From an uncultured Aquimarina sp. (GTDB taxonomy: Bacteria; Bacteroidota; Bacteroidia; Flavobacteriales; Flavobacteriaceae): a DNA stretch of 64,000 nucleotides. Position 1 is the first letter of the stretch; each line of letters starts with the position of its first letter. Of the stretch, positions 35,901 to 43,616 are shown piece after piece. The DNA lies in contig CANMDH010000018.1 in NCBI GenBank assembly GCA_947496555.1, positions 1 through 64,000 on the forward strand. Reading direction: 5' to 3'. The position numbers and the translations under genes were made by a program. The notes under the pieces were generated by a model. It was not told where the DNA came from. It was given only the letters and a program-made list of their open reading frames with translations, and made no database searches.

Positions 35901-36174
35901 CATCATCAACAAGTTGTTTTCTGAACCCGACATAACTTATGGTTATTCTATAAGGTCCACCAACCCTCAGGTTGATAAGATCAAAACGGCCGTCAAAATT
36001 GGTAACCCCTCCATAAGAAGTACCTGTTGGTGTGTGTACAGCAGTTACATTTGCACCGGGTAACAATTGATTTGCATTATCATATACCACCCCCGAAATG
36101 TTCGAAGTAGTCACCTGAGCATTAGTAATAAATCCCGCTACTATCAAAAAAGATAACAATATGAGTTTTTTCAT
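32950..36174 (-). CDS. Oar-like TonB-dependent outer-membrane receptor
   Basis: A 1074-residue outer-membrane protein. Signal peptide to residue 19 (ITNAQ), a carboxypeptidase-regulatory-like domain (about 24-110; GVVYDNANQLLPGANV), a plug domain (about 125-240, with FNNFSLDGSIFNNPFG), and a large beta barrel ending in LRYIFN. It belongs to the Oar/OmpA-related branch, not the SusC branch: no SusD partner is next to it and the plug lacks the SusC signature. It should import a TonB-dependent substrate or serve in adhesion or signalling. Transcribed alone, with a terminator behind it. Confidence 0.93.
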   Translation of the reverse strand: MKKLILLSFLIVAGFITNAQVTTSNISGVVYDNANQLLPGANVTAVHTPTGTSYGGVTNFDGRFDLINLRVGGPYRITISYVGFRKQLVDDVFLQLGQTFNLDVVMIEDDNQLEEVIITSNKNNTFSSERTGAETSIGNRELKALPTITRSAADFYRLEPTASSNGSFGGRNDQFNNFSLDGSIFNNPFGLDAATPGGQTNAQPISLDAIDQIQVSTAPYDVTQAGFTGASVNAVTKSGTNTWKGTVYGFYRNQDMTGDKVGDDDIIVPDLTQAQYGVSVGGPIIKNKLFIFGNFEKDDREDLGSNFLAARPGLTGANVSRVTAEDLDYVSEQLRALGYDPGPYEGYTHETESTKGILKLDWNINDKHRMALIYNFLDASRDLPANPEAIGRRGPDLTTLQFRNSGYRINNKINSFLIELNSNFTGNISNKFQAGYTFFDDSRDPFSTPAPPINIAQDGVRYIVAGHEPFSINNRLEQKVYQVTNNLNIVTGNHTITLGGSFERFEFDNSFNLGVYTFFNNSGQGVGTFAADFFGVRIDPSNPPPDPSLLSFEEAINNGLIADALANAQNVFNSSNAADSWALAETNVGQLAFYAQDKWKMNDKLTVTYGLRIDQPLYFDTEDKIAENIERGAGGTFPDGNYQPGITYFDENGNPTQLNSLDLPTRRLLVSPRLGFNYDVKGDKTFQIRGGTGIFTGRLPFVWIGNQVANPNFFFYTTSAPNFRFPQVWRNSLGIDYKFENGIVASTDLIYTEDVNAQMVRNYGLGTPTGTLSGVDNRAIYEPSDRALNEFGGPTNAYVFTNTNVGYSFNWSFKLQKNFSNGLFASIAYNYLEAEDASSLDAEISSDAFDRNPALGNVNQAVSTTARYGDKHRIVGQINKSFSYGKNKEWRTSLGAFYEYAQGGRFSYTYGGDINRDGSPLNDLIYIPTQDDLATYSFSGTVAEQSEQRAALEAYIQQDEYLNDRRGSYAEKYAILSPWRGRWDVKLLQDYDFQIGDRTNTIQLSIDILNFGNLLNSDWGVIEIPVNDQPIGVSVDATGTPTYSFDTSQTKTFANDFSLDSRWQAQVGLRYIFN

Positions 36175-36223
36175 ATAAATGATTTTGTGAATAAATGTTT
36201 GTAAACCTGAATAAAATTAAAAC

Positions 36224-36251
36224 AAAAAAATCGCTCGAATGAGCGATTTTT
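36224..36251 (-). terminator. Terminator of the rpsF-rpsR-rplI operon
   Basis: AAAATCGCTC and GAGCGATTTT flank a GAAT loop; on the minus strand a T-tract follows. It lies about 40 bp past the rplI stop. Confidence 0.9.
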
Positions 36252-36291
36252 AGTAATGTTATAAAACAGTTATTAACTGCAAATATTACAT

Positions 36292-36747
36292 TTATTTCTT
36301 TGCCTGAGCTATAATTTCAAAAGCTACTGGAGTTACGACTTCTCTATGCAGACGTACCGAAGCCTCATACTGACCTAAGCGCTTAATGGTACCTCCTGGA
36401 ACAGTAATAAACTTCTTCTCTAACTCTACACCTTCTTTTGCAAATGCTTCAGCTACATCAGCATTAGAAACAGAACCAAATAATTTATCTCCGGTTCCTA
36501 CCTTAGCAGAAATCTTAATTTCAAAACCACCAAGTTTCTTTGCTAGCTTTTGTGCATCCTCAATATCTTTCTTTTCTTTAAAAGCACGTTGCTTTAAAGT
36601 TTCTGAAAGTACTTTTTTAGCTGAAGGAGTCGCCAATACAGCAAAACCTTGAGGAATTAAATAGTTACGTCCATAACCATTCTTCACTTCTACCACATCG
36701 TCTGCGAATCCTAGATTCTCAACGTCTTTCTTTAATATAAGTTCCAT
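36292..36747 (-). CDS. rplI: Ribosomal protein bL9
   Basis: A 151-residue large-subunit protein. The N-terminal domain has the conserved MELILKKDVENLGFADD and VKNGYGRNYLIPQGFA stretch, followed by the long connecting helix and the C-terminal 23S-binding domain. Third gene of the rpsF-rpsR-rplI operon, 17 bp after rpsR, ending at its own terminator. No priB or ssb lies in the operon. Confidence 0.97.
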   Translation of the reverse strand: MELILKKDVENLGFADDVVEVKNGYGRNYLIPQGFAVLATPSAKKVLSETLKQRAFKEKKDIEDAQKLAKKLGGFEIKISAKVGTGDKLFGSVSNADVAEAFAKEGVELEKKFITVPGGTIKRLGQYEASVRLHREVVTPVAFEIIAQAKK

Positions 36748-36764
36748 AATGTTAAGACGAAATT

Positions 36765-37061
36765 TTATTTTAATAAATCACCAACGTATGGCATTAATGC
36801 TAAATGTCTTGCTCTTTTAACAGCAACACTAACTTTACGTTGATATTTCAATGAAGTTCCAGTTAAACGACGAGGTAATAATTTTCCTTGTTCATTTACA
36901 AATGCCATTAAGAAATCAGGATCTTTATAATCGATATACTTGATTCCAGACTTCTTGAAACGACAATACTTCTTATTTTTTGTTGTATCTATATTAAGAG
37001 GAGTAAGATATCTGATCTCTCCATCTTTTTTACCTTTTGCTTGTTGTTCTATAGATGACAT
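36765..37061 (-). CDS. rpsR: Ribosomal protein bS18
   Basis: A 98-residue small-subunit protein with the bS18 core [21 protein letters not shown] and the arginine-rich [20 protein letters not shown] segment (both shown in part). The N-terminus is longer than in E. coli, typical for Bacteroidota. It binds bS6 in the 30S platform; its gene starts 2 bp after rpsF. Confidence 0.97.
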   Translation of the reverse strand: MSSIEQQAKGKKDGEIRYLTPLNIDTTKNKKYCRFKKSGIKYIDYKDPDFLMAFVNEQGKLLPRRLTGTSLKYQRKVSVAVKRARHLALMPYVGDLLK

Positions 37062-37063
37062 AA

Positions 37064-37402
37064 TTAAGCTTTTTGTTTGTTTCTATTTCTTCTTTTTTCT
37101 GCCCAAGCAATTGCATGCTTGTCAAGACGTACGGTAAGATATCGCATAATGCGCTCATCTCTTCTGAACTCAACTTCCATAGCGTTAATAGCTTCACCAG
37201 GTACCTGGAACTCAAACAAGTGATAAAAACCACTTTTCTTGTGTTGGATTGCATATGCAAGCTTCTTAAGCCCCCAATCCTCTTTTGATATCATCTTGGC
37301 ACCGTTAGAAACAAGAATGTCTTCGTATTTCTTAACTGTTTCCTTTATCTGGTCATCAGATAAAACGGGATTCAAGATGAAAACAGTTTCATAATGATTC
37401 AT
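37064..37402 (-). CDS. rpsF: Ribosomal protein bS6
   Basis: A 112-residue protein with [19 protein letters not shown] at the start and the later [20 protein letters not shown] typical of bS6. It heads the rpsF-rpsR-rplI operon behind a near-consensus promoter. In other bacteria the S6:S18 pair can bind the operon leader as feedback; I did not find a clear structure for that here. Confidence 0.97.
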   Translation of the reverse strand: MNHYETVFILNPVLSDDQIKETVKKYEDILVSNGAKMISKEDWGLKKLAYAIQHKKSGFYHLFEFQVPGEAINAMEVEFRRDERIMRYLTVRLDKHAIAWAEKRRNRNKQKA

Positions 37403-37431
37403 AAAAATCTATATTAAATTAAAATTGGCTG

Positions 37432-37462
37432 CAAAAGTAAGACTATTTTTTTGATTTTCAAA
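37432..37462 (-). promoter_or_regulatory. Promoter of the rpsF operon
   Basis: On the minus strand TTTG (37459-37462), a 19-bp spacer and TACTTTTG (37432-37439) match the Bacteroidota consensus. The leader to the rpsF ATG would be about 25-30 nt. Confidence 0.8.
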
Positions 37463-37727
37463 CCTTAACTATATACATATTTAATCGATTATAAAATCAA
37501 TGAAATAACTCTCTAAATCTTAGCATTATTCTAAAAAAAACGAAAATAATATGTTAATAAATTATTTGTCTAGTCACTAAACATTTTGAACTAAGACAAT
37601 CAAAAAATGAATAAAACTTACTGTAAAACAAGGTTTTCCGCTATTCCAATTAAGTAAAAAGCCCACTATCAAGCAGGTAGAGCGCCTCGATGAAACACTA
37701 TTTTTATCGACAAAAAGCCAAAATTGC

Positions 37728-37758
37728 TTGTGGGAATAATATATATTCATTAATATTG
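37728..37758 (+). promoter_or_regulatory. Possible promoter of the LytTR regulator
   Basis: TTG (37728-37730), 20-bp spacer, TAATATTG (37751-37758; one mismatch to TAnnTTTG), 27 bp ahead of the GTG start. Confidence 0.4.
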
Positions 37759-37784
37759 TATTTAGAATATATAACACTAAACAA

Positions 37785-38492
37785 GTGGAACAATCTCAAT
37801 TAAAATGTGCGGTGGTAGATGATTCCCGCCTTCAAAGACTAGCTATAGTTAAGCTTATAGATGAACATTCTTCGCTAGAACTAGTGGCTGAATGGAATAA
37901 TGCTATTGAGACTAAAAATGGTTTGTTAGACACTAAGGTTGATTTACTATTTCTAGATATAGAGATGCCAATCCTTACCGGTTTTGATCTTTTGGACGAT
38001 CTGGAAAACAAACCTCATATTATATTTGTTACCGGAAAAACCAAATATGCGTTTAAAGCATTTGATTATGATGCGATTGATTACTTAAGAAAACCTCTTA
38101 AAAAGGACCGTTTTAATGCCGCCGTTGAAAAAGCGTTAAGCATGTCTCGTATCGGAACTGATGGAGCTGCTGTTGAAGACGATGATTATATATTCGTTAA
38201 GAGCAATCTTAAAAAACGAAAAATTTTCCTTAGTCAATTAAAATATGTAGAAGCTTTAGGAGACTATGTAAAATTAATAATGGAAGAAGGAGATCCAATT
38301 GTAGTATTAGCTACAATGAAATCTTTTGAAGCTCAATTACCAAGTGATCGTTTTTTAAGAATCCACAAGTCCTACATTGTAAATCTAGACAAGGTAGAGC
38401 GCTATAATAGTCGTAATATTGAAATTGCCGACGAAAAAATTCCTTTGAGTAGACATAAAAAACACTCTTTGATAGAAGCCTTGAACGGCTAA
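37785..38492 (+). CDS. LytTR family response regulator
   Basis: A 235-residue two-domain regulator. The receiver domain has the acidic pocket VVDDSR at 10-15, the phospho-accepting Asp in LFLDIEMP (about 56) and a late Lys after the RKPLKK segment. The C-terminal LytTR DNA-binding domain carries IFVKSNLKKRKI and FLRIHKSYIVNLDKVE. Start is GTG because the receiver fold begins directly there. No sensor of the LytS type is adjacent; the PAS kinase at 12.4 kb is a distant possibility. Its stop codon interlocks with the priA stop by 4 bp. Confidence 0.9.
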   Translation: MEQSQLKCAVVDDSRLQRLAIVKLIDEHSSLELVAEWNNAIETKNGLLDTKVDLLFLDIEMPILTGFDLLDDLENKPHIIFVTGKTKYAFKAFDYDAIDYLRKPLKKDRFNAAVEKALSMSRIGTDGAAVEDDDYIFVKSNLKKRKIFLSQLKYVEALGDYVKLIMEEGDPIVVLATMKSFEAQLPSDRFLRIHKSYIVNLDKVERYNSRNIEIADEKIPLSRHKKHSLIEALNG

Positions 38493-40948
38493 TAATTATC
38501 TACATTTATTATTATTCGAACACTCGTAAATTCTTTTATACTTTTAAAAGAGTTATGAATCCTTTTGATGGCTTCTTTTGTCTTATTTAAAGACTGCTTT
38601 TGTGGAATTTTTATCAGAACATTTTTGTGATATTGATTTCTTATTCTTGAAATCGGAGGAAACTCTGGACCTAATACATTTTCGCCAAAAGCATTTCTTA
38701 AAGATCTAGACAACCAATTCATAGCGTCATTTACCTTATTATAGTCTTTATGTTTTCCTGTAATTTTTATGATTCTAAAGAAAGGAGGATATTTGTATTG
38801 GTGTCTTTCTTCAATTTGATCCTTATACATACCAAGATAGTCATTGACGGAAACTTGCTGAAGGATCTGGTGAAAAGGATTATAGGTTTGTATTAGGACA
38901 TTCCCTCTTTTCTTAGTTCTTCCTGCTCGTCCGGATACTTGTTGCATCAACTGAAAACTTCTCTCATGCGCTCTAAAATCTGGGAAATTAAGCAGATTAT
39001 CGGCATTCATGATCCCTACCAAACTTACATTTCTAAAATCTAGCCCTTTAGAAAGCATTTGTGTCCCGACCAGGATATCAATTTCACCGTTTTCGAACCT
39101 ACTTATAATCTTTTCGTACCCATGTTTTCCTCTGGTGGTATCCTGATCCATTCTACCTATAGTATGATCAGGGAAAAGCTCTTCTAATTCTTTCTCTATT
39201 TGCTCGGTTCCAAAACCTTTGGTAGACAGTTCTGAACTTCCACAAGCCATGCATTGTTGAAGCATAGCCATATTATATCCACAATAATGGCAACGCAATT
39301 GATTTCTATAACTATGATAAGTAAGACTTACATCGCAATTTGGACATTGAGGTGAATGACCGCAAGTATTACATTCTACCACTGGAGAATATCCTCTCCT
39401 ATTTTGAAAAAGAATCACTTGCTCATCCTCTTTAAGTGCATTTTGAATACTTTCTAACAACGTATCGCTAAAATGCCCAGTCATTTCCCTTTTTTTGTAT
39501 TTGGCCTTTATATCTACCAAATTAATCTCTGGCATTAAAACATTGCCATATCTTCTTGTTAGTTGTACTAGACCATATTTATTTTGTTTAGCATTATAAT
39601 AAGTCTCGAGTGCTGGAGTTGCAGAACCTAATAACACTTTTGCAGCAAACATATTTGCCAAAACGATAGCTGTATCCCGGGCATGGTATCTCGGAGCAGG
39701 ATCATATTGTTTGAAAGTACTTTCGTGTTCTTCATCTACTATAATTAAACCCAAATCAACAAAAGGAAGAAATATAGCAGATCTGGCTCCTATAACTATT
39801 TGTGCCTTGGTCTTTTTATCCTTTACATTGTTCCATGCTTCTACCCTTTCATTTACCGAATATTTAGAATGATACACGGTAAGTTTTTCTCCAAAATATT
39901 CTTGTAACCTACTAATAAGTTGTGTTGTTAAAGCAATTTCAGGAAGTAAATACAATACTTGCTTTCCTTCTTTAATAACATTCTCAATGAGTTGTACATA
40001 AATTTCTGTTTTTCCAGAGGAAGTAACCCCGTGCAACAAACAAACTTCTTTCTTAGAAAAAGAATCATTTATTTCATGAAGCGCTTTTTCCTGATATTCA
40101 TTCAGTATTTTTACCTTGGCACTACCCTCCCCTTCAAATTGCACTCGATCTGTTTGCAAATGATATTCTTGAAGGATTTTTTTATCAATAAGTGCCTTAA
40201 TTATAGAAGAAGAAGTATTTGATTGTTTAACCAACTCTTCTACTTTAATTGGCTTATTTGCTTTGGCCTGTAATGTAAATAATTGCATTAATACTTCTCG
40301 TTGCTTTGGAGCTCTAGTCATCGAATCCAATAACAAGCGTAATGCTTCTTCCTTACGGTAATCAGTATGAAGTTTTACATACCTAACCATTTTGGGTTTA
40401 TACTGTTCATAAATTTCTTCCTGAACGATGATCACTTCTTTCTCTATCAATCTCTTTATTACCGGGAGTACATTTTTTTTACTAACAATATTCATCACTT
40501 CCTGGATGCGAAGTAAACTCTGATGCTGCAAGGCTTCATGTATAAGGAATTCATCATCTCTCATCAAAGATTCATCAACTGTAGTTTTATCATTTTTAAG
40601 AATAATGGTTTCACTTTCTAATAAAAATGCACTAGGCAAAGCAGCTCTCATCACCTCTCCTTTTGAACACATATAGTATTGCGCAATCCAAGACCACAGC
40701 TCCAGTTGGCTACTAGTTACAATGGGCTCTTCATCTAGGATATGTTCTATTTCTTTTGCCTCATAAACTTGTGGTGGGTTTTGATGTACCTTGGAAACCA
40801 ATGCAGCGTATACTTTTGTTTTTCCAAATTGAACAGCTACTCGCATTCCGGGTTCTAAGAATGTTGCCTCATTTTCGTTAATGCTATAGGTGAACTCTTT
40901 TTCGAGCGGTATAGGAAGGATTACATCTATAAAATATGGCATTATCAT
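38489..40948 (-). CDS. priA: Primosomal protein N' (replication restart helicase)
   Basis: A 819-residue superfamily 2 helicase that reloads the replicative helicase at stalled forks. Walker A is GVTSSGKTEIY, the DEEH box follows, and two zinc-binding clusters are seen in CNTCGHSPQCPNCDV and CHYCGY...CMACGS. The N-terminal DNA-binding part begins MPYFIDVILPIPL. The first ATG (40948) gives two residues more than a second ATG at 40942, which is the more usual start of the family. A TATTTTTG box lies at 40984-40991 on the minus strand, a plausible promoter. Confidence 0.96.
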   Translation of the reverse strand: MIMPYFIDVILPIPLEKEFTYSINENEATFLEPGMRVAVQFGKTKVYAALVSKVHQNPPQVYEAKEIEHILDEEPIVTSSQLELWSWIAQYYMCSKGEVMRAALPSAFLLESETIILKNDKTTVDESLMRDDEFLIHEALQHQSLLRIQEVMNIVSKKNVLPVIKRLIEKEVIIVQEEIYEQYKPKMVRYVKLHTDYRKEEALRLLLDSMTRAPKQREVLMQLFTLQAKANKPIKVEELVKQSNTSSSIIKALIDKKILQEYHLQTDRVQFEGEGSAKVKILNEYQEKALHEINDSFSKKEVCLLHGVTSSGKTEIYVQLIENVIKEGKQVLYLLPEIALTTQLISRLQEYFGEKLTVYHSKYSVNERVEAWNNVKDKKTKAQIVIGARSAIFLPFVDLGLIIVDEEHESTFKQYDPAPRYHARDTAIVLANMFAAKVLLGSATPALETYYNAKQNKYGLVQLTRRYGNVLMPEINLVDIKAKYKKREMTGHFSDTLLESIQNALKEDEQVILFQNRRGYSPVVECNTCGHSPQCPNCDVSLTYHSYRNQLRCHYCGYNMAMLQQCMACGSSELSTKGFGTEQIEKELEELFPDHTIGRMDQDTTRGKHGYEKIISRFENGEIDILVGTQMLSKGLDFRNVSLVGIMNADNLLNFPDFRAHERSFQLMQQVSGRAGRTKKRGNVLIQTYNPFHQILQQVSVNDYLGMYKDQIEERHQYKYPPFFRIIKITGKHKDYNKVNDAMNWLSRSLRNAFGENVLGPEFPPISRIRNQYHKNVLIKIPQKQSLNKTKEAIKRIHNSFKSIKEFTSVRIIINVDNY

Positions 40949-41029
40949 TATTAATGAAAAGCAAGAAATTATGTTCTATCCGACAAAAATACAAGTTTAA
41001 CCGAAAGAACATGTTGTAATTTTAATAAT

Positions 41030-41064
41030 AAAAAAGTCCGGCCAAAATATCAACCGGACTTTTT
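41030..41064 (-). terminator. Terminator after the first chalcone-isomerase-like gene
   Basis: AAAAAGTCCGG and CCGGACTTTTT form an 11-bp stem, with a T-tract on the minus strand, 20 bp past the stop codon. Confidence 0.9.
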
Positions 41065-41083
41065 ATTTTTTATGTTTCCAGTA

Positions 41084-41650
41084 TTACTCGGTCAACCCAA
41101 GCATTCCTCCTTTAATAATTTGACAAGCTGGCTCATTACCTAACCAAATTTTAAACAACGCGTATTTAAAATCTCTTCCTTCTATAAATCCCAGTTCTTT
41201 ACCATTTTTATAGGTTTTAATTCCTTTTCCTTTTAAATACACCAAGTCATAAAAATCATTAATTTGCATTGGTGAGTTAAAAAGTTTTAAAAAATCTTCA
41301 ATTCTAGCTTCCAGGCTTTGTGTATTTCCAAACATTGCATCATTAAATCCCTTTCTAAATACTTTGATCATTCTTTCGTTGGTAACTTTCTTGGAAGTAA
41401 TATTGAGCCGAATTGCCATTGTTTCATCAGAATCTAAGATCTTTTTATCATTGGAGTACTTGTTTTTGGTATACAAGGCTCCTGAATATGTTTTAAATGA
41501 TAAAACTTTTCTCATGGCTCCACCATTAAACACAAGCTCCTCCCCGTCGAAAGTAACTTTCTCTGGAACCACAACATCTCCAATCCTGATTTGAGACGTG
41601 GCTAGATTCGAAACAATTAATAAAACTAGTAGGGTAGTTATTCTCTTCAT
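41084..41650 (-). CDS. Chalcone isomerase-like exported protein (copy 1)
   Basis: A 188-residue protein with a signal peptide (cut near TSQ, residue 20) and the bacterial chalcone-isomerase-like fold: FKTYSGALYTKN, DETMAIRLNITSKKV, and the C-terminal KYALFKIWLGNEPA. Bacterial members of this family are not shown to isomerise chalcone, and I see no residues that prove catalysis; a ligand-binding or fatty-acid-binding role is also possible. It is one of three related genes within 2.5 kb; by eye its C-terminus is closest to copy 2. A terminator follows it. Confidence 0.82.
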   Translation of the reverse strand: MKRITTLLVLLIVSNLATSQIRIGDVVVPEKVTFDGEELVFNGGAMRKVLSFKTYSGALYTKNKYSNDKKILDSDETMAIRLNITSKKVTNERMIKVFRKGFNDAMFGNTQSLEARIEDFLKLFNSPMQINDFYDLVYLKGKGIKTYKNGKELGFIEGRDFKYALFKIWLGNEPACQIIKGGMLGLTE

Positions 41651-41765
41651 GGTTTAATTTTTAAATATTACTTGAGTTTAGTTCAATAATCTTCCAAAAA
41701 CTAACACTAAAAAAATGTTAAAAAATAAATTACAGTATAATTACCCTACTATAAACTGTATAAAC

Positions 41766-42194
41766 TTAAATCCTGATCCACTTTTGCGTTCTGTATAAAA
41801 AGGCTATGTATCCTCTTACATTCAAAACCTTTGGATTGTCTTCGTCGACCCATATTTTACATCGATAAACTTTTCCATTTTCTGGATCCAAAATAGTACC
41901 ATCTTCATATTCATTACCATCTTTCTCTAGACCTTTGATAATTACCATTCCTTCAATAGGTTTATTATAATCCCCTCCTTTACACTCTTCACAAAGATTT
42001 CCTCTTTCGGCTTCATCAAGAATTCTTTCAATCTTACCAAAAATTTTATCTCCATTTTTATAGATTTCAACAATGGATCTCGGCTTACCGGTATTATCAT
42101 CTATTGTTTTCCATTTACCCAATACTTCATTTTGGGCATTAATACTCATAGAAATCATCAACACGGTAACAAAAAATATTCTGAAAAAATTCAT
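41766..42194 (-). CDS. DUF2147 domain-containing exported protein
   Basis: A 142-residue protein with a signal peptide to about residue 20 and the DUF2147 pattern: EVLGKWKTIDDNTGKPRSIV at the start, then GKIERIL, CEECKG (two Cys close together), MVIIKGLEKDG and RGYIAFLYRTQKW. The beta-rich lipocalin-like fold suggests a small-molecule binding protein of the periplasm. Placed between two chalcone-isomerase-like genes, all in the same direction, so a common ligand or membrane-lipid role is a fair inference. Confidence 0.86.
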   Translation of the reverse strand: MNFFRIFFVTVLMISMSINAQNEVLGKWKTIDDNTGKPRSIVEIYKNGDKIFGKIERILDEAERGNLCEECKGGDYNKPIEGMVIIKGLEKDGNEYEDGTILDPENGKVYRCKIWVDEDNPKVLNVRGYIAFLYRTQKWIRI

Positions 42195-42239
42195 AACAAT
42201 AAATAATTTGTATTTAAATATTCAACATAAAATTAGGAT

Positions 42240-42274
42240 AAAAAAAGCTATCCGGATTTCATATCAGATAGCTT
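42240..42274 (-). terminator. Terminator after chalcone-isomerase-like copy 2
   Basis: AAGCTATC (42245-42252) pairs with GATAGCTT (42267-42274); the loop holds an inner CCGGAT-type stretch, and the minus-strand side ends in a T-tract. Confidence 0.75.
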
Positions 42275-42305
42275 CAATTATTTTACTATTTTGAAATTAT
42301 TGAGA

Positions 42306-42872
42306 TTATTGTAATCCCAGCATTCCTTTCTTTAATGATTCGCTGGCTGGTTCATCTCCTAACCAGATTTTAAACAAAGCGTATTTAAAATCACGTCCTT
42401 CAATGACTCCAAGTTCTTTATCATTCTTATACGCCTTAACCCCAATTCCTTTTACATACACTAAATCAAAGATATCGTTCTTGATGATAGGTTCTGAAAA
42501 GAACTTTGTGAACTTTTTTATTCTTTCATCCAATGCTTTGGTATTGCCATAAGTAGCTTTGGTAAAACCATCTTGTACTGCTTTGATCATTTTCTTTTGA
42601 GTCACAAAACCAGAAACAATATTTAATTTTATTGCCATGGTTTCATCGGCATCTAATATTGTATTAGGGTCTTTACTTTTTCCTTGTAAATAAAGTCCTC
42701 CTGCGTATAAATCAATCCAAAGCATTTCTCGTAATCCTGCTCCGTTTAATTTAAGATCCGTGTCGGCAAAGGTTTGTTCATAAGGCAATACTGCTTTACT
42801 ACCCACTCTAATTTGTGCAGTAGCAGAGGTTAAAGAAATTAGCGCCACTACTACTAAAGTAATATTCTTCAT
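42306..42872 (-). CDS. Chalcone isomerase-like exported protein (copy 2)
   Basis: A 188-residue paralogue with a signal peptide (TSATAQ). It shares IDLYAGGLYLQGKS, DETMAIKLNIVSG and GRDFKYALFKIWLGDEPA with copy 1 and copy 3. Near-identical lengths and conserved blocks in all three point to tandem duplication. The gene is followed by a terminator and preceded by a spacer of about 150 bp, so it is probably a separate transcript from copy 3. Function unknown; see the copy 1 entry for the family. Confidence 0.82.
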   Translation of the reverse strand: MKNITLVVVALISLTSATAQIRVGSKAVLPYEQTFADTDLKLNGAGLREMLWIDLYAGGLYLQGKSKDPNTILDADETMAIKLNIVSGFVTQKKMIKAVQDGFTKATYGNTKALDERIKKFTKFFSEPIIKNDIFDLVYVKGIGVKAYKNDKELGVIEGRDFKYALFKIWLGDEPASESLKKGMLGLQ

Positions 42873-43020
42873 TATTTAAATAAGGTTTATTTGGGGTGGA
42901 TTAATACTCAATTTCTATCATTTTCCTTAGCGCGAAAATATAGAAAATATTATGCACGCACAACATTATGAGATATGTTTACTTATTTTTCAATACAAAA
43001 ATACAATTATATCTTATTGA

Positions 43021-43584
43021 TTAATAATCCCCTAGCAATTCTTTTTTAAGACCTTTGTCTGCAGGTTTATTACCCAACCAGATATTGAATAGCGCTTCTT
43101 TAAAATCTAACCCGGTAATATACCCTTTTTCTTTTCCATCTTTATAAAGCACACTTCCTTTTCCTTTTTCATATACAATATCATATATCTGATCCACTTC
43201 AATTTCATCCTTTATAAAACCTACAAATTTATCAATTCGCTCTTGATACGGTGCCAGATTACCATTGGTTGATTTTTCAAAACCGGTTCTCAACGCTCCT
43301 TCCATTTTGTTTCTAGACATTAATCCAGATACAATATGCAATTTGATCGCCATCGTTTCATCTGCCTTTGCTATGGTATTTGCATTATTACTTTTTTTCT
43401 TAAGATATAGACCTCCTGCATAAATATCTATAAATATTTTTTCTCTTAATCCGTACCCATTTATCGACAAGGTTTCTCCATTAAAAGTTACTGTTTTTGG
43501 CAAAACTGCATCACCTACCTCTATTTGGGCTTGAACAGATACCGTAGAAATTAATACAAAAAGTAATACGTTTAGTTTTTTCAT
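43021..43584 (-). CDS. Chalcone isomerase-like exported protein (copy 3)
   Basis: A 187-residue paralogue with a signal peptide (SVQAQ) and the same blocks: IDIYAGGLYLKKKS, DETMAIKLHIVSG and LDFKEALFNIWLGNKPA. It is the most diverged of the three at its C-terminus (ends LLGDY). It lies 32 bp downstream of the YihY gene, which itself follows nadC by 3 bp, so it may be read from that transcript. Confidence 0.82.
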   Translation of the reverse strand: MKKLNVLLFVLISTVSVQAQIEVGDAVLPKTVTFNGETLSINGYGLREKIFIDIYAGGLYLKKKSNNANTIAKADETMAIKLHIVSGLMSRNKMEGALRTGFEKSTNGNLAPYQERIDKFVGFIKDEIEVDQIYDIVYEKGKGSVLYKDGKEKGYITGLDFKEALFNIWLGNKPADKGLKKELLGDY

Positions 43585-43616
43585 TTTTAAAAAATAGTTT
43601 ATTGTTTGTGTTAAAA

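Larger units (their letters stand above)
37403..37784. other. Divergent spacer with promoters and an open but startless stretch
   Basis: A 382-bp spacer between rpsF and the LytTR gene. It holds the rpsF promoter (37432-37462), a weak promoter for the LytTR gene (37728-37758), and, on the plus strand, an open stretch of 42 codons (37611-37736, stop at 37737) whose composition looks protein-like but which has no ATG. A 16-codon ORF starting with ATG (37607-37657) overlaps it in another frame. Nothing else is recognised. Confidence 0.6.

Noticed and set aside
32950-36174. SusC-type receptor and a polysaccharide utilisation locus
   Set aside because: No SusD gene or glycosidase set adjoins; the plug and barrel fit the Oar-like branch.
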